A stretch of 64,000 nt of DNA, taken from positions 21,638,001-21,702,000 of the forward strand of contig CM075941.1 of assembly GCA_038030265.1 (NCBI GenBank), in the 5' to 3' direction. Position 1 is the first letter of the stretch. Each line of letters begins with the position of its first letter. Under the pieces are notes generated by a model that was given only the letters and a program-made list of their open reading frames with translations, was not told the DNA's origin and made no database searches. The translations under genes were made by a program, and so were the position numbers. Of this stretch, positions 11,703 through 24,100 are shown in pieces. The stretch is from Corythucha ciliata. Lineage: Eukaryota > Arthropoda > Insecta > Hemiptera > Tingidae.

Positions 11703-12424
11703 AAAAAAGTTTTCCTATCACTCCTGCAGGATCAGATAAGCAAAAGGGGGAAGATCAATAACATTTCCTCAAATTTGATCCCCTTTTTAAACATTTATTT
11801 TAAAACCCAGCGATAAAACGCCCAATTAGTGGCAGAGTGTCTTAACGCTTTTAATTGAGGGTTAATTTGAAACTCACAGGTACAATTTTTTTTGTTTCTT
11901 CGGTACCCTATAACCCCCTCCCCTTCCACCGACACCATTCTATCTCACAATTTTAGCTTTTCTTTTTTGCGGCTTTTGAGAGCCGTATACACAACGTTTG
12001 TATATAGCGGATAATAACAAGACACGAGGATGAGATCCGTTGTTGACCGTTGCACCTGTTGCATTAATCTAGCGTTAACCACCTGTTGCTGGCTCGATCG
12101 AGGCCGTTTAAACGTGAGTGAGAGAGAGTGAGTGAGTGAGGGACTGGCAGGGTGAGAGAATCCAACCCTCTCTTCGGGCAGAACCGACCGTTAAAGTCTC
12201 CCTAAAAAACTCCTCTTTTTCGGGCAAATTAAAAAGTTTTTTGATTGTTTCTTGGCAACACTGTTTTTTTTTTTGGTTTTTGTTTTTTGTTTTGTTTCCT
12301 TTCGAAAGTTGAACGCCCGAAATATGAGGGCTATAAAGTGTGAGTGCAAAGAGAAGGAGTTTGTAAGATTTTTGTGAATATGAGTCATTCCCCATCATGG
12401 GTTAAAAAAGCGAGTTCGACTTTG

Positions 12425-12457
<33 letters not shown>

Positions 12458-12768
12458 GTGGGCGGAACGTGATTAATGGTTTCTAGTAGTAGATGAGAGG
12501 TGGTGGGGAGGGTTATACTGATGGTCTGGACGCGGAGAGACCGTGCTTTTATTTCAGAACCGCTTCGCGGCTTTCTGTTATATGAAGGGCCGCGAATTGT
12601 ATTCGAGTCTCGGCTGTGTCGAAGATGATTCGAAGCGCTGACAATGAGATTTCAAAGTCTCTTTAAAATCTCTCTAATCGCACGCGGGCCGACCTGATGG
12701 CGAAATGACACACACACAGGGGGGGGGGGGCACACGGGGTTTTGAGAATTGAGATCGAAGAGAATGAA
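11578..12768. other. Unannotated, with homopolymer runs
   Basis: Contains a 44-base T run (11656-11699) and a 32-base A run (12425-12456). Open frames at 11559-11816 and 12108-12398 run through low-complexity sequence and are not supported as genes. Confidence 0.4.
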
Positions 12769-12780
12769 GACTGTGAAATT

Positions 12781-13118
12781 AATTGCAAATTAGACGACCC
12801 TTGTCTTAGGACTTTTCAAGGGATTACTCCCCCCTCACCGCACTACCCTAGTCACCCTGCAGTGAATTCGAGGGAGTGGGGGGGGGAGTCACCCTGCGGG
12901 AGCAATTTTTTCTCGGAACTCAAAACAAGTAAAAAATGGTAAGTATTTAGCTGCAATAAAGTTTAATTCTTTATTTTCAGCCTCCCCACTCCCTCGAATT
13001 CACTGCAGGATGACTAGGGTAGTGCGGTGAGGGGTGAGTAATCCCATGAAAAGTCCTAAGACAAGGGTCGTCTAATTTGCAATTAATTAATTGCTGGGAC
13101 ACATAAAGAAAAAAGAAC
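12781..13118. mobile_element. Foldback insertion with 12-bp TSD
   Basis: Direct repeats GACTGTGAAATT at 12769-12780 and 13119-13130 bracket the insert. Arms of about 108 bp (12777-12884 and 12981-13088) are near-perfect reverse complements around a 96-base loop. The left arm reaches the left TSD, while about 30 unpaired bases lie between the right arm and the right TSD. This is the mirror image of the layout at 6683-7023. Confidence 0.65.
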
Positions 13119-13309
13119 GACTGTGAAATTGGTTGTGTGCGAGTAAGCATATACCCCGGCGCAGTGGTATTGCTCTTCGAATAAAGTTTACGGAATTCTG
13201 TATTTGACGCGTCGACATCCGCGAAATTATTTGTAAGTATCAGCCGCAGATCCGCAATGAGTCAATTCTGCGAAATTGTTTTTTTCCAGAAAACCTCCAA
13301 CTACGGCCA

Positions 13310-13715
13310 TGGGCACGCGCGGAACAGCGCTTTTCCTCACAATTTTAGTCACAAATAAATGGCCTCCAGAAATAGCGAATTGGCGTTTTCTAAATTTTAG
13401 CCGCGAACGAAGACTTTTACAGTTACTCGTAATTTTAGCCGAAAATTAGAGCTTTTTCTCATTTTTGGCCACGAATGAGCGTTCTCCACGAATTAGAGCT
13501 TTATTCTCCCAATTTTATTTCGCGAATGAGCGGGGTTTTCTTAATTTTAGCCGCAAGTGAACACTTATTTTCAATTTTAGCCCTCGGGTGAGCGTTCAAC
13601 TTATAACTTCCTTGTTCCGGCTTCCTATAGGGAAAGGAATTAATATTGTGTATAATTGGTATTTTTTCTCAGTATAATCCGCGATTGAGAACTTTTTCTC
13701 CGTTTTAGCCACTTG
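13310..13715 (-). repeat. Family A repeat array, reversed
   Basis: Units read TTTTCTCAATTTTAGCCGCGAATGAGCG, the reverse complement of family A, roughly every 35-50 bases (near 13335, 13400, 13440, 13500, 13545 and 13580). Confidence 0.7.
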
Positions 13716-14250
13716 GTTCTAATCAGAGCCAAAACTCACGTGAAATTGGTTCTATTCAGAGCCAGCCCACGTAAATTAGGGAACTGCGCGATTGGGTCGC
13801 CCAAACAAACTAATTTCGCCGGTCTTGGGCCATCTCTGCAAGTCAATTTGGTGGGTCTGACGCTTCATAAAAAGTGGAATATCACGAAGTTGGATCACTC
13901 AAATAACGAATTTTGGTGGCTTTGCTCGTTGAAACACTAAAAACAAATCAATGACTTTATTTCTCTTTCAAACCTCAAATTTCGTGGCTTTCGTTGTGAA
14001 AACCAAAATTTCGCGCTAGTAACTGGTTCAAAAATCAATTTCGCGGGTTTGACTCATCCAATTAACGAATTTCTGTGGTTTTGTTCCTTGAAGAAGGAGA
14101 AAACAAAATTGTGGACTTTTTTCTTTCAAACCCCAAATTTCGTGGACCTGGTACTTTCTGGAATGTCGTCGGTTTCAGCGGTAAAAAGCGTGAACTCCAG
14201 TTTTTTCAGGTCCTTATACACATTTCAAAATGAAATCTTTCATTTCGGAC
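13716..14250. repeat. Family B repeat array, both orientations
   Basis: Starts with reversed B units (AGAGCCAAAACTCACGTGAA), then changes to plus-orientation units (AATTTCGCGGGTTTGACTCA near 14036-14058). Open frames at 13713-13940 and 14049-14258 arise from the array. Confidence 0.6.
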
Positions 14251-14254
14251 AAAA

Positions 14255-15640
14255 TTGAGACAAAAACGCAAGCTCGCGATTTCTGGCTAGGTTCATGGCT
14301 ATAAAATGAACAAAAAACTACAATTTGTAAAATTTGGAAGCAACATCGTGAAACGGCGTTCACTGCGGGGATAATTGGCGGGAAAAAACGCAAACTCACA
14401 ATTTCTTAAAGAAACTTATTTGAACGAAAAGACCGAGAATCCTCGAAATTAGGTAGTCAGGAAGCAAATTCACGGCTAAATTTTAGAAAAACCGTTCAAT
14501 TGCGGCTAAAATAGAGAAAAGGCGCCAATTTTGTGGTTTCTGGTACAACTTTGTGGCTAAAATTGATGGTTTCATCAATTTTAACAACGCTAATACTCTA
14601 ATGCTACTACGCTAACGCTAATACGCTAATACGGTCGTTCCTGCAACCAACCCACTACTTAAATTGAGGCAAAAACGCTGATTCGTGCTTGGAGGTCGGA
14701 AAAATCGTTTTTTGAATCAGATTTTTCTGAACTCTTAAGCACAAAATAGCGCTCATATGCGGCTAAAATTGAGAAAAACCACCAATTAGCAGTTTTTCGA
14801 TGCAACTTCCAAGCCTAAAATGGGATAAATCGTTCATTAGCGGTTTATGGAGGCCCTTTCGCGCCTAAAATTTGAAATAAGGCGCTCGTTTGTTTATACG
14901 GTCGAGAAAAAGCGCTCATGGCGACTTGGTGGATTTGGGGGAAAGCACAAAATAGCGCTCATATGCTGCTAACGTTGAGCAAAACCGCCAAGTAGCAGTT
15001 TTTCGATGCAACTTCCAAGCCTAAAATGGGGAAACGGAAAATCGTTCATTAGCGGTTATGGAGGCCCTTTCGCGCCTAAAATTTGAGATAAGGCGCTCGT
15101 TTGTTTATACGATCGAGAAAAAGCGCTCATAGTGGCTTGGCGGATTGGAGGAAAACGCAAATTCGCGATCTCTGGCGACTTAATCGCTGCAAAAATTGAG
15201 AAAAAAATTATAAATTGCAATTCTAGAAGAAACTTTAACGTTGGAAATTGGGAAAACGCGCAGTACAGGTCGTGGGACAAGTCCGCGGTTAAAACTGTGG
15301 GAAAAGTGCCCGTTTGTGGCTAAAATTGAGGGAAAATCGCTCATTATGGCCTTCAATGAAGAAAAACGCAAATTAGCGGTTTCTGGTTGGCTACTAATAC
15401 CAAGACAATGTCATAATTTTGCCGTTCTGCGAGTAAATTTGAGAGAAAAACACTAATTCACTGACAAATGAGTCGATAAAAAACGCTCTTTAGTGGCTAA
15501 AAATTGAGAAAAATCACTCATTGCGTCCTCAAATGGGGGAAGGGACGTAAAATCACGAGCGGTTTCAGGAGGCAACTTCGTGGCTTTAAAATTGAGAAAA
15601 ATCGTCTATTCGCGGGTTGAACTGATCACACAATAGGCGT
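14255..15640 (+). repeat. Family A array with a 206-bp tandem duplication
   Basis: A long run of diverged family A units. Within it, 14738-14943 and 14944-15156 are direct copies at a period of 206 bp, sharing AGCACAAAATAGCGCTCATA and GGAGGCCCTTTCGCGCCTAA. A local segmental duplication was therefore laid on the older array. Confidence 0.7.
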
Positions 15641-17948
15641 GTTATTTTTACAGAAAAATAATGGCCTAAATTGCTTTTCAGTGTTCTTTCTAGATTTTAG
15701 CCGCAATAGCCACCAGAATTAGCCTCCTTAGTGGTTTATGTCGCCCCATCAGGCAACTCGGCTCCGTGCAGTGCGGGTACCCCCCCTTATACACCCTAAA
15801 TTATAAGAATCCCCCACTGGCCTTAACGTGAAGTACATAATGTTTTATGTAATAGGCTATTCAGATGCGGATATGCGGACGTTTTTGAGAGGATTCCCCC
15901 GACCCCTCACCAACATCACCACGGGCTTCATACGTTTCATGACGGTCATTCAGACCATTTCGTGTTGTTTTTTTCCGGTTAATTTGACTCCCAAAATCAC
16001 TTTTTTACACTTTCTCCTTATTTTCGTTTTGATCGACCGCCTGAAAATATAAAAAACCTCCCACATGTGGAAGCCGCAGGACACCGCAACGTCCTAGATT
16101 ATACGTTATACATCGTGCTAACCACTTAGTTTTTTTTTTTAATCGTGTGTACACGTGCAAAAACGACAAAATGACATGCCCGCAGTGCAAACAAAGAGTG
16201 ATGGACGGTGAGAGGGGGCTGTGAGACCCCCTCCCCCGCTTCTCACTTCCCCCGTTTTTCTTTCATCAATCCTTTTTCCTTTCCACAAAACAGAGTGGGT
16301 CTTCAGCTTCTTCGGCGGTTGGACCCCGCGCGGGATATTTTGTCTTTCTTTCTTTTTTTCTATTCTCGCGAGTGTACAAACGTTTCTTTTTTTCTTTAAC
16401 GCGCTTCGCTTTTTTCACGGCTTAATATCGTTTAGACTTCTGTTTGTTTTCGTTGTATTTCTGTCAATTTGCGGTATTTTTAAGTGATAAAGAAGGTAAA
16501 AAAAAAATGACATTTCTGGGTCAGTTTACTCCCCCTCCCCATTCACTTTTGTTCCATAAAATCTACAATATTTTGTTGATTTATTGACGGTTTTAAACTA
16601 GGTGAGAGACTTAGCTCTCTAAGCGCTCAAACAACCGATAAAATGATTGTTTTTTAGAGGGCAAAGGGAAATTTTTGTTTAAATCAAGTTCCACTTTATT
16701 GGATCCGAACTGAAGTAGGCAGTGTAATAAACTTTTAAGTCGTGATGGCATTAAACATGCATTTCACGTTAGAAAAGGGGGAAGGGACGCCATTTTGGAC
16801 TCGTGCTTTGGAAGTGAGAATTTGTTTTTTTGTTTTTTTTTTTACAAAAACGAAAAAAAAAAAGATTTATACCACCCCTCAGGCCCACGGTTTTATCCTT
16901 GAAAATCCCTGGAAAAAAAAAAAAAACTGAAATCACCTCAACATGTTAAGGCCTATATCCTTCCTCTCATTCTTCCAAGGGAGGGTAAAGCACCGGTTCC
17001 TTCGTTCTTCTTGACCGACAGACCGCCTCCAACTCGTTTCCTCCCTTTATATTATTAATTCTGTTGACTTCGTCGCTCTGATTGCTCTAAGAGTACAGTG
17101 CCTGTGGTAATGACAGAGGGGGAGGGGGTAAAAATTGTATAATTATGTTTCGTCAGAGCCGGTGGTTGAAATGAGTGGATGTGGAGAGGGTGTTGCTCAT
17201 TTCCGAGGACACTTGACTGTGAAACTTCTCCTAAACCAGCGATTTTTCCTAGTTTTTTTTCTATAAGGGAGAAAGAGAAAAAAAAATCTTCCAAAGGGGG
17301 TTTTTAGAAGTGTTCTCAACCTGATTCTCACCTTTTAACGAAAGTCTCAAAAGCTTTCTAAACAAAACAAGTCAAAACAAAAAAAGCAGAAACTTGTTTA
17401 AAGCATTGGAACATTTTTTGCCATTTTTTGAAGATTTCCTTTCTTTTTTTTTCTTTTTTGCAGTAAAGTAATCCGTTAAACTTTACAAGTATTTAACTAA
17501 ACAAACGGCCCGTATCCAAGGTAAGGAATAGCGACGGTAATTTCCGTCGACAATGGAACAAAAGTATTTTTTTTGGGAGGGTAAAACTGACCAGAAATCT
17601 TCTAGATATCTCATTTTTAATTCATTTCACGCAGATTAAATGAAGGGGTAAAAACGCTGATGTTAATCGGGGAAGAATCTTACGTGAAAAATAAAATAAA
17701 TAAATCTCGCCTCATGCTGCCCCACGAAACTCACGTGTGTGTATAGTGTATATGCGCAAGGACCACCCCTTGAGCAAAGAAAGCGGTTTTATTCACCATA
17801 TATTTATTACACCGCTGTGACTACATCGCGATAATACCCGCCTCGCCGTTTTTTTTTGTGAGTGTCTGTGTTCGCGCATCACGGTTCCGCGAGGTACAAG
17901 CGCGGGGCCCGGTGATACCCTTTTTTTTGTGTGTGTGAATAACAACAA
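15641..17948. other. No gene recognised; upstream region of the SAM-domain gene
   Basis: Contains purine- and pyrimidine-rich tracts and short frames without motifs. The promoter and 5' untranslated region of the gene starting at 17949 should lie in the last few hundred bases, but no decisive core promoter element was identified. Confidence 0.4.
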
Positions 17949-18150
17949 ATGGTGATCGTGAGTACGGCCGGTATGGCCAGCCGCGTGAGGCAAGTCAAAA
18001 GACAGCAAAAACAGAATAAAAATCGAGTGACTTTCGCTCTGGCTCCTTTACCGTCGTCAGACACGCGTATCAGTACAACGACAGTTGTTCAAGAGGACGA
18101 AAAAATACAGTTGACGCCACCCGCTCAACAACCAAACCATTTCCTAACAG
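17949..18150 (+). CDS. First coding exon of the SAM-domain gene
   Basis: ATG at 17949 has a purine at -3 (ACAAATGG); a second in-frame ATG follows at 17973. The exon encodes a basic stretch (RVRQVKRQQKQNKNR) then a Thr/Ser-rich segment. It ends at AACAG|GTAGGC in phase 1, matching the acceptor at 26597, where the split Gly codon is completed. The joining depends on phase and composition only, since the intervening intron is 8.4 kb; alternative first exons are possible. Confidence 0.6.
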
Positions 18151-21100
18151 GTAGGCACATCGAATAATTTTTTTTTGTAACATACCCCAGCTAAAAGGAT
18201 TTAATAATTGACACTGAAAAACAAGCGTGCGTGGAGCTCATAATTGCCGCTCCACGCCTCATTTTTCTCATTTTTAGTGCTACTGACTAGCAACCGAAAT
18301 AATAAACCAGTCCCAACAGGCAAATAATAAAAACATCTTAAACGTCTTTAATTACACAGGTATTTCAGATAGTATATCAGACGGCGAAAAAGAAATATAG
18401 AAACCACGAGGTTGACCGGTGAACTGGTTTTTTTAATAAATAAATAAATACTCCAGTCACTCTTGCAAATTGTAAGCATGTAACGAATAAATATTATACC
18501 TGTGTGACGGGGGAGGGGGCGCTTCTAAAGGGGTGAATGTGTTCTACCTAACGGGTTTATCCCCAAATCGAAGGCACGAGCAGGCAAACCCAGAATTTTA
18601 CGGGTGGTGGAATGGAGAGAGGGGTTCAAATTTGTTGATTACCCAGAATACTGTGGTCTTGATCAGCGGGGGGGGGGGCTCAACCGTGAATGCCACTTGG
18701 AAGTGCTTTGGTCCCACTATAGCAGAAATAAGGGTAATTTTATCCAAGAAGCTTTATTATACACGGCTACAAGGGTCCAATGAGTAGCTTACCGGGGTGG
18801 TGTGGCCCCCGAAAAGCTCAAAGTTTGGACGAATTTCCACTATTTGGAAAAACATGTAAATCACTTTTCAGTGAGGATTTTGCATGGTAGCTGATTTTGA
18901 CCTGAATCGTTTTTTCGTATGCTTCTACATGTATAGGTAAGAATACGTTAATAGCTCTATACTACATATAAGTTTGACGTAAAAGTGTCAAATTTATTTG
19001 TTATTAGAGAGATTTTGCCAACAGCTCCGATAACGCTAACGTTAACGCTATTCACGTTTCAACCAACGAAAGATCGGCCCCTCTAGCTATTTTCCCCTAC
19101 CCCCTCCATGTAACTTCGGTTTGATAATAACACTTGTCTTTGGTAAACAGTGTGACAATCAATTCGGTAACCAAAGTAGAGGGAAGAGAAGTGGCAACAA
19201 ATCGAATGAGAGAGCTCTGGCCGCGGGTCCATGTTCTTCTTGTCGGGCTGTAGCTATAATTCGCGGAGTGAAGGGGTAGGCTGCGGCTCAACTTGAGAAA
19301 AAGCGCTAAAATCGCGGATTCAGTGTAGGAAAAGAATTAATTCGCGCTGTTAAATTTACCAAAAACGCTAATTCACTGCTAAAATGGTGAAAAATCTAAA
19401 ATTCACCAATGGATCAGTGAAAAAGCACTAATTCACGCCCAAAATTACGACAACGCCAATTCTCGGCTTCATACAAGACAAGTTTGTTACGCAAACTAAA
19501 AAAAAACCTTAATTCATAGCTAAAATAGAAGAAAATCGCTATAACAAGTGCTAATTCCCGGACAAAATTGGGAAAAATAGGTAATTCACGGCTAAAATGG
19601 AGAAAAATCACTAATTACAGCTAAAATGAAGAAAATCGCTAATGGGCGGATCAAATGTATATGAGTGCTATTTCTCGAATAAAATCGGGGGAAATTGCTA
19701 ATTCGCGGCTAAGATGGAGAAAAATTGCTAATTAACGGATCAAAGTGAGAAGAAGCAGTGTTGTGTGAACAAAACGATAGTAAAATTATAGATAAAGTCG
19801 AGGAAACGCCAATTCGCAGCTTCTGAAGATATTTCCGTGGTTCCAGAAAGCGAACGAAATCGCTGATCCGCCCTAAATGGGGGAAAAAACGCTAATTCGC
19901 GGTGAAAATTTGGACAAAATTCAAATTCACGGCTGAAATGTAGAAAATCGCTAATTAGCGGGGTAAAACACTAGTTGACGGCTAAAATTAAGAAAAATGG
20001 CTAATTAGGGGATTAAATTGAGAAAACTTGAAAATTCACAGTAACAAATTGAGAATATTTGCAAATTCACAGAAATAAATTGAGAAAATGGCAAGTCGCA
20101 GTTTCCGGAGGCAAACTTATTGATCGTGGCCTAAAACTAGGAAAAAGCGCTAATTCACGGTTAAAATTGGAGGAACACTCTCATGAGTGGCTAAAATCAG
20201 TAAAAACACAAATTCGAGGCAAAAATGGAGGAAAATCAACTTAACCGTGGCTGGGGACTTAACTGGGAAAAATCGCTAATTCACCGGTAAAATTGAGGAG
20301 AAGCGTTGAAGTGTGGAAAATTCATAAACCCCTATTTCGCGGTTAAAATGGATGACAACGCCAAATCGCGGCTCCTGAAGGCAAGAAGGCAACTTCATTG
20401 GGGCGTTGATGAAAGATTCGCCCGAGGGCGCCAAATACCTAAGGACGGAACTGACCCTAGCAACGCGTACACAAAAATTAACTTAAGCGTTTCCAAGAAC
20501 GGTTGCAAAATCTCTCTATTGAATTATTAATAAGCCTTATTTTTTATACACGTTAAAACGTTTTTCATTGGTCGGTGACTCGTGACGTAGGTATATCTCG
20601 TTTCTCTAGTGTTCAGAGCCTAGTATTTGGGGAATTTATTAATTTAAGTAATGATTTTTTGATTTTATTAGTTTTTTCCTTTACAATTATTTCTCTAAAC
20701 AATTTCACCAACTAATTTGCCCCTTTTTCGGGTCATATATTGAGAAATTAACAAAAATGCAAGTACCCAAAATCAATGTCATCACCGTTTTCAAGTAGGT
20801 GCTGGATAGGTCATTCAGTTCAATCTTCTCTCTTTGTGAGTTTATTGTCAATTTGTTTGGAGTGAGTTTTGTACAATAATGGCTTGTATCGACCTCAGGC
20901 CTTGAGCTCCCAGATCTACTTGTTCCTAGTCTCCTCATCCCGGCAATTGTGCACGTTGCGAGCGATTTCACTACAGTAGCACCTCCAATCCCGGCGAGGG
21001 GCTGTTCATCGGATCCTTACACGACTCAATTGCTGGGCCACCAGGACCGCAAGTACGGAAGTACCTCTTCTGGGGTCTGAAAGTCAGCGGTCGAAACGGT

Positions 21101-24100
21101 GATACTGGACCAGCGGGGTGCGGCTGGAAGTTGTACTTCCAGACGCTGAAGATGGCGAGTAGCCGAAACCGGCTCGTTTTTAACGCACCTCAACGAGGGA
21201 AGACAGACAATGTATAGGCTCCTACGGCTACAGCTTTTTGCGTACACTACCTATTAACCCTCGTAGTTTAAGCGATCTCACTAACAATATCAAATATGTA
21301 TAACTTAAATTCGTTTTTAACTAAAAAATACAGTCGATTATATCTAAATTTCAAAGTAGCCCGAATATGGCTTCAAAAATTTCAGTCTTAATTGAAGGCG
21401 TTATTTCCTCTTTTTGTTTATTATTCATTCTGAATAATACACCTATTGATATTGTTAGTAGGAGGTCTATCCAATAAAAAGTAAGGCGACCCAAAACATC
21501 TCACCTGAGGCCAAAAAACAAAAAACAAATACATCCGACGCAACCACCTCACGTAACACCCTAAGACAACCTGACAAAAGACAGAAAATAACGGACTTTT
21601 TCATTGTAAACGTACACAACAGGGATGACAGTGGGGGAAAGTGAAAGGGAGGGCTTACGACGGGGTATAAATACAGGGGGGTCACACCAGTACCACACAG
21701 TTTCAGTTGTACTTACAGACGCTGAAGATGGCGAGCAGCCGAAACCGGTTCGTTTCTAACGCACCTCAACGAGGGAAGACAGACAACGTAGGCTCCTACG
21801 GCTACAGTTTCATGCATGCGTTACTTAATACACCTATGTTTTTGGTTAGAAAAAAATTTTTACAACCCACCCTCAAACTTTTTCTGTGTACGTTTTAACA
21901 TGTCTAGATTCGATTTCTGCAATGTCCGTCCGCCGTACGGGCTATACCTTCCCCTAGGATTGCTCGAAAAAACACGCTCTTTCGCACATAAACTCCGTTT
22001 GGGATCCAGTTGATCCTAACATCTGAGCAGTTTGATCAACTTACTCCCTGGGTTTTTATGGGCCGAAAGCGGGTCCAAAATGGGGGTTTTCAAAGGTTTT
22101 GAGATCATAAGGGTGTGGGGTGTCGATTTTTATGTAATTTCAAGCCGGATTTGGCTACTTGCACGAATAATAAACCCATGTGTAAAATTTGCAGCGTTTT
22201 TTATTAAGTGGGCGTGTTTCTAAATTCATCGATGGACCCATCGATGGATTAGATTACAAAACTAACACACGATAAATGTGAGGGAAGCCTAAATCACGAT
22301 GGAAATTTATACTCTCTGCTGAATATAGGAACATGCCCCTTGATGAATCATAAGCATTCTTTTAAAAACATCTCCTTTCTACAGTGGAATTGTTGTACGA
22401 GCGAGAATAAAATGATTGAACTATGTTCCTTTTTAAAAGATCGTAGCATAAGCATTTGCTCTTCAAATGAAACACGCATAACGCAGCTATGCGATTAAAT
22501 ATTCCTGACTACGCAGTTTATGGAAAAGACCGGAATAGTAGAGGCTAAACTCCCTTGAAGCCGTAGCGTCACAATAACACATAATGAATAACACATAATT
22601 ACACATAAGGCTACATAATAACACATAAGGCTATCTCAGAATATAGACCCCCCCCCCCAAATGTAATAATTTCCAAGTATATCTTAAAGCTCTTTTCTTG
22701 GGGTCACAGGTGCTTATTCTAGGGGACTTTAATGCCACCCATACCTCCTGGTTCTGTTCTCGCAACAATGCTGCAGAGGGAAATTGGTTTATAAGCTCTC
22801 GATCCAACTAATGTTTGACATCCTTGTGCCAAACGCCCCCACGTACTATCCTCCCGGTAATAAAAGGCCCAGTGTCCTCGACATAGTGTTAAGTAAAAAC
22901 TTCAAAAATGTTCGTCGATTCTTAGTTTGCCAGTGTTAGATTCTGACCATCACCCTTGATTCAAAATCATTTTCAGGATTTTTCAAAATCCTTGACGAAA
23001 TCTCCAAGTCAAAAACAAAACATAAGTTTAATTTCAATGAAGCCAACTGGTTCGGTTATTTGAGTTATCTACAGATAAAATTAATCCCAAGAGCTAACCA
23101 TTCCTTGCCATCAAAATACGTCTTATAAACATTTTCCAACTGATATACCTTTGTTGATTAAAATTAAAAACTATTTCAAAAAGTGCTACCAAAAACTGAA
23201 TGCAACCATCTTCAAAAAACTGGCCTCGATAGTGCGGAATATGGTTAAATTTCTCATTAATAAGGACAAAAATTCCGTTTGGAGCAATTTTCATTCGTCA
23301 CTGAAGCCCACGAACTCAGCATTCTGGGGCGTGACTAGATATTTCAACGAGGGTAAGGCGAACTCAGAAATTCCAACTATACTTGTTAACAACGAACAGC
23401 ACTATACTTCCATTGAAAAAGCTAATGTGATTGGAAAAAATTTCGAAAGTGTTCATAAAACCACTCAAGCGCTTAGCTCCAACCAACACACACGCAGGTA
23501 GAAAAACGTTCCGTAAGGAAATTCCTCAAATCTGTGCACTTCGAACCGTCCGACGTTAAACTAGTTATTCCAAATGATCATAGTTATGTTGTCCACATAA
23601 ATCGGCACAATATCATTATCGAAGAACAATTTGGTTTTCGTGCTGGCCACTCGACCCAAGGCCAATTGTGCCGTGTGTTTAACGATGTCACACAAAACTT
23701 CAATGAGAGAAAACACACGGGGATGGCATTACTTGACATTCAAAAAGCCTTTGACACCGTCTGACGCAATGGTCTTTTACACAAGTTGATTCAGTTGAGA
23801 TTTCCCCCGTACATTCTAAAAATAATAAGTACTTACCTCAAGGATAGAAAATTTTTTGTATCCGTAAATGGAGTCCAATCCTCCCTTTTTCTTATATTTG
23901 CTGGTGTCCCACAAGGCTCCATTCTTGGCCCCCTCCTTTTTATCTTATTTATTTAAACAATATCCCTAAGGTTCCCCTTATAAGCATAGCTCTATTTGCA
24001 AACGACACGGCCCTGAGTACTACACGATGTTAATTTCTTTTCTTTTACCCCGGTCTTTTTGTTCTTCTGCTTTAAATTTGAAGTTTAGAGGGACTTTGGT

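Larger units (their letters stand above)
21416..22203 (+). repeat. Dispersed repeat R1, copy 2 (interrupted)
   Basis: 21416-21446 and 21827-22203 together match 7797-8206. The copy is split by a 380-bp insertion flanked by AATACACCTAT at 21436-21446 and 21827-21837. The insertion is therefore younger than this R1 copy. Confidence 0.7.

Noticed and set aside
23094..23294. Minus-strand frame opposite the LINE
   Set aside because: Antisense shadow of the plus-strand reverse transcriptase remnant.
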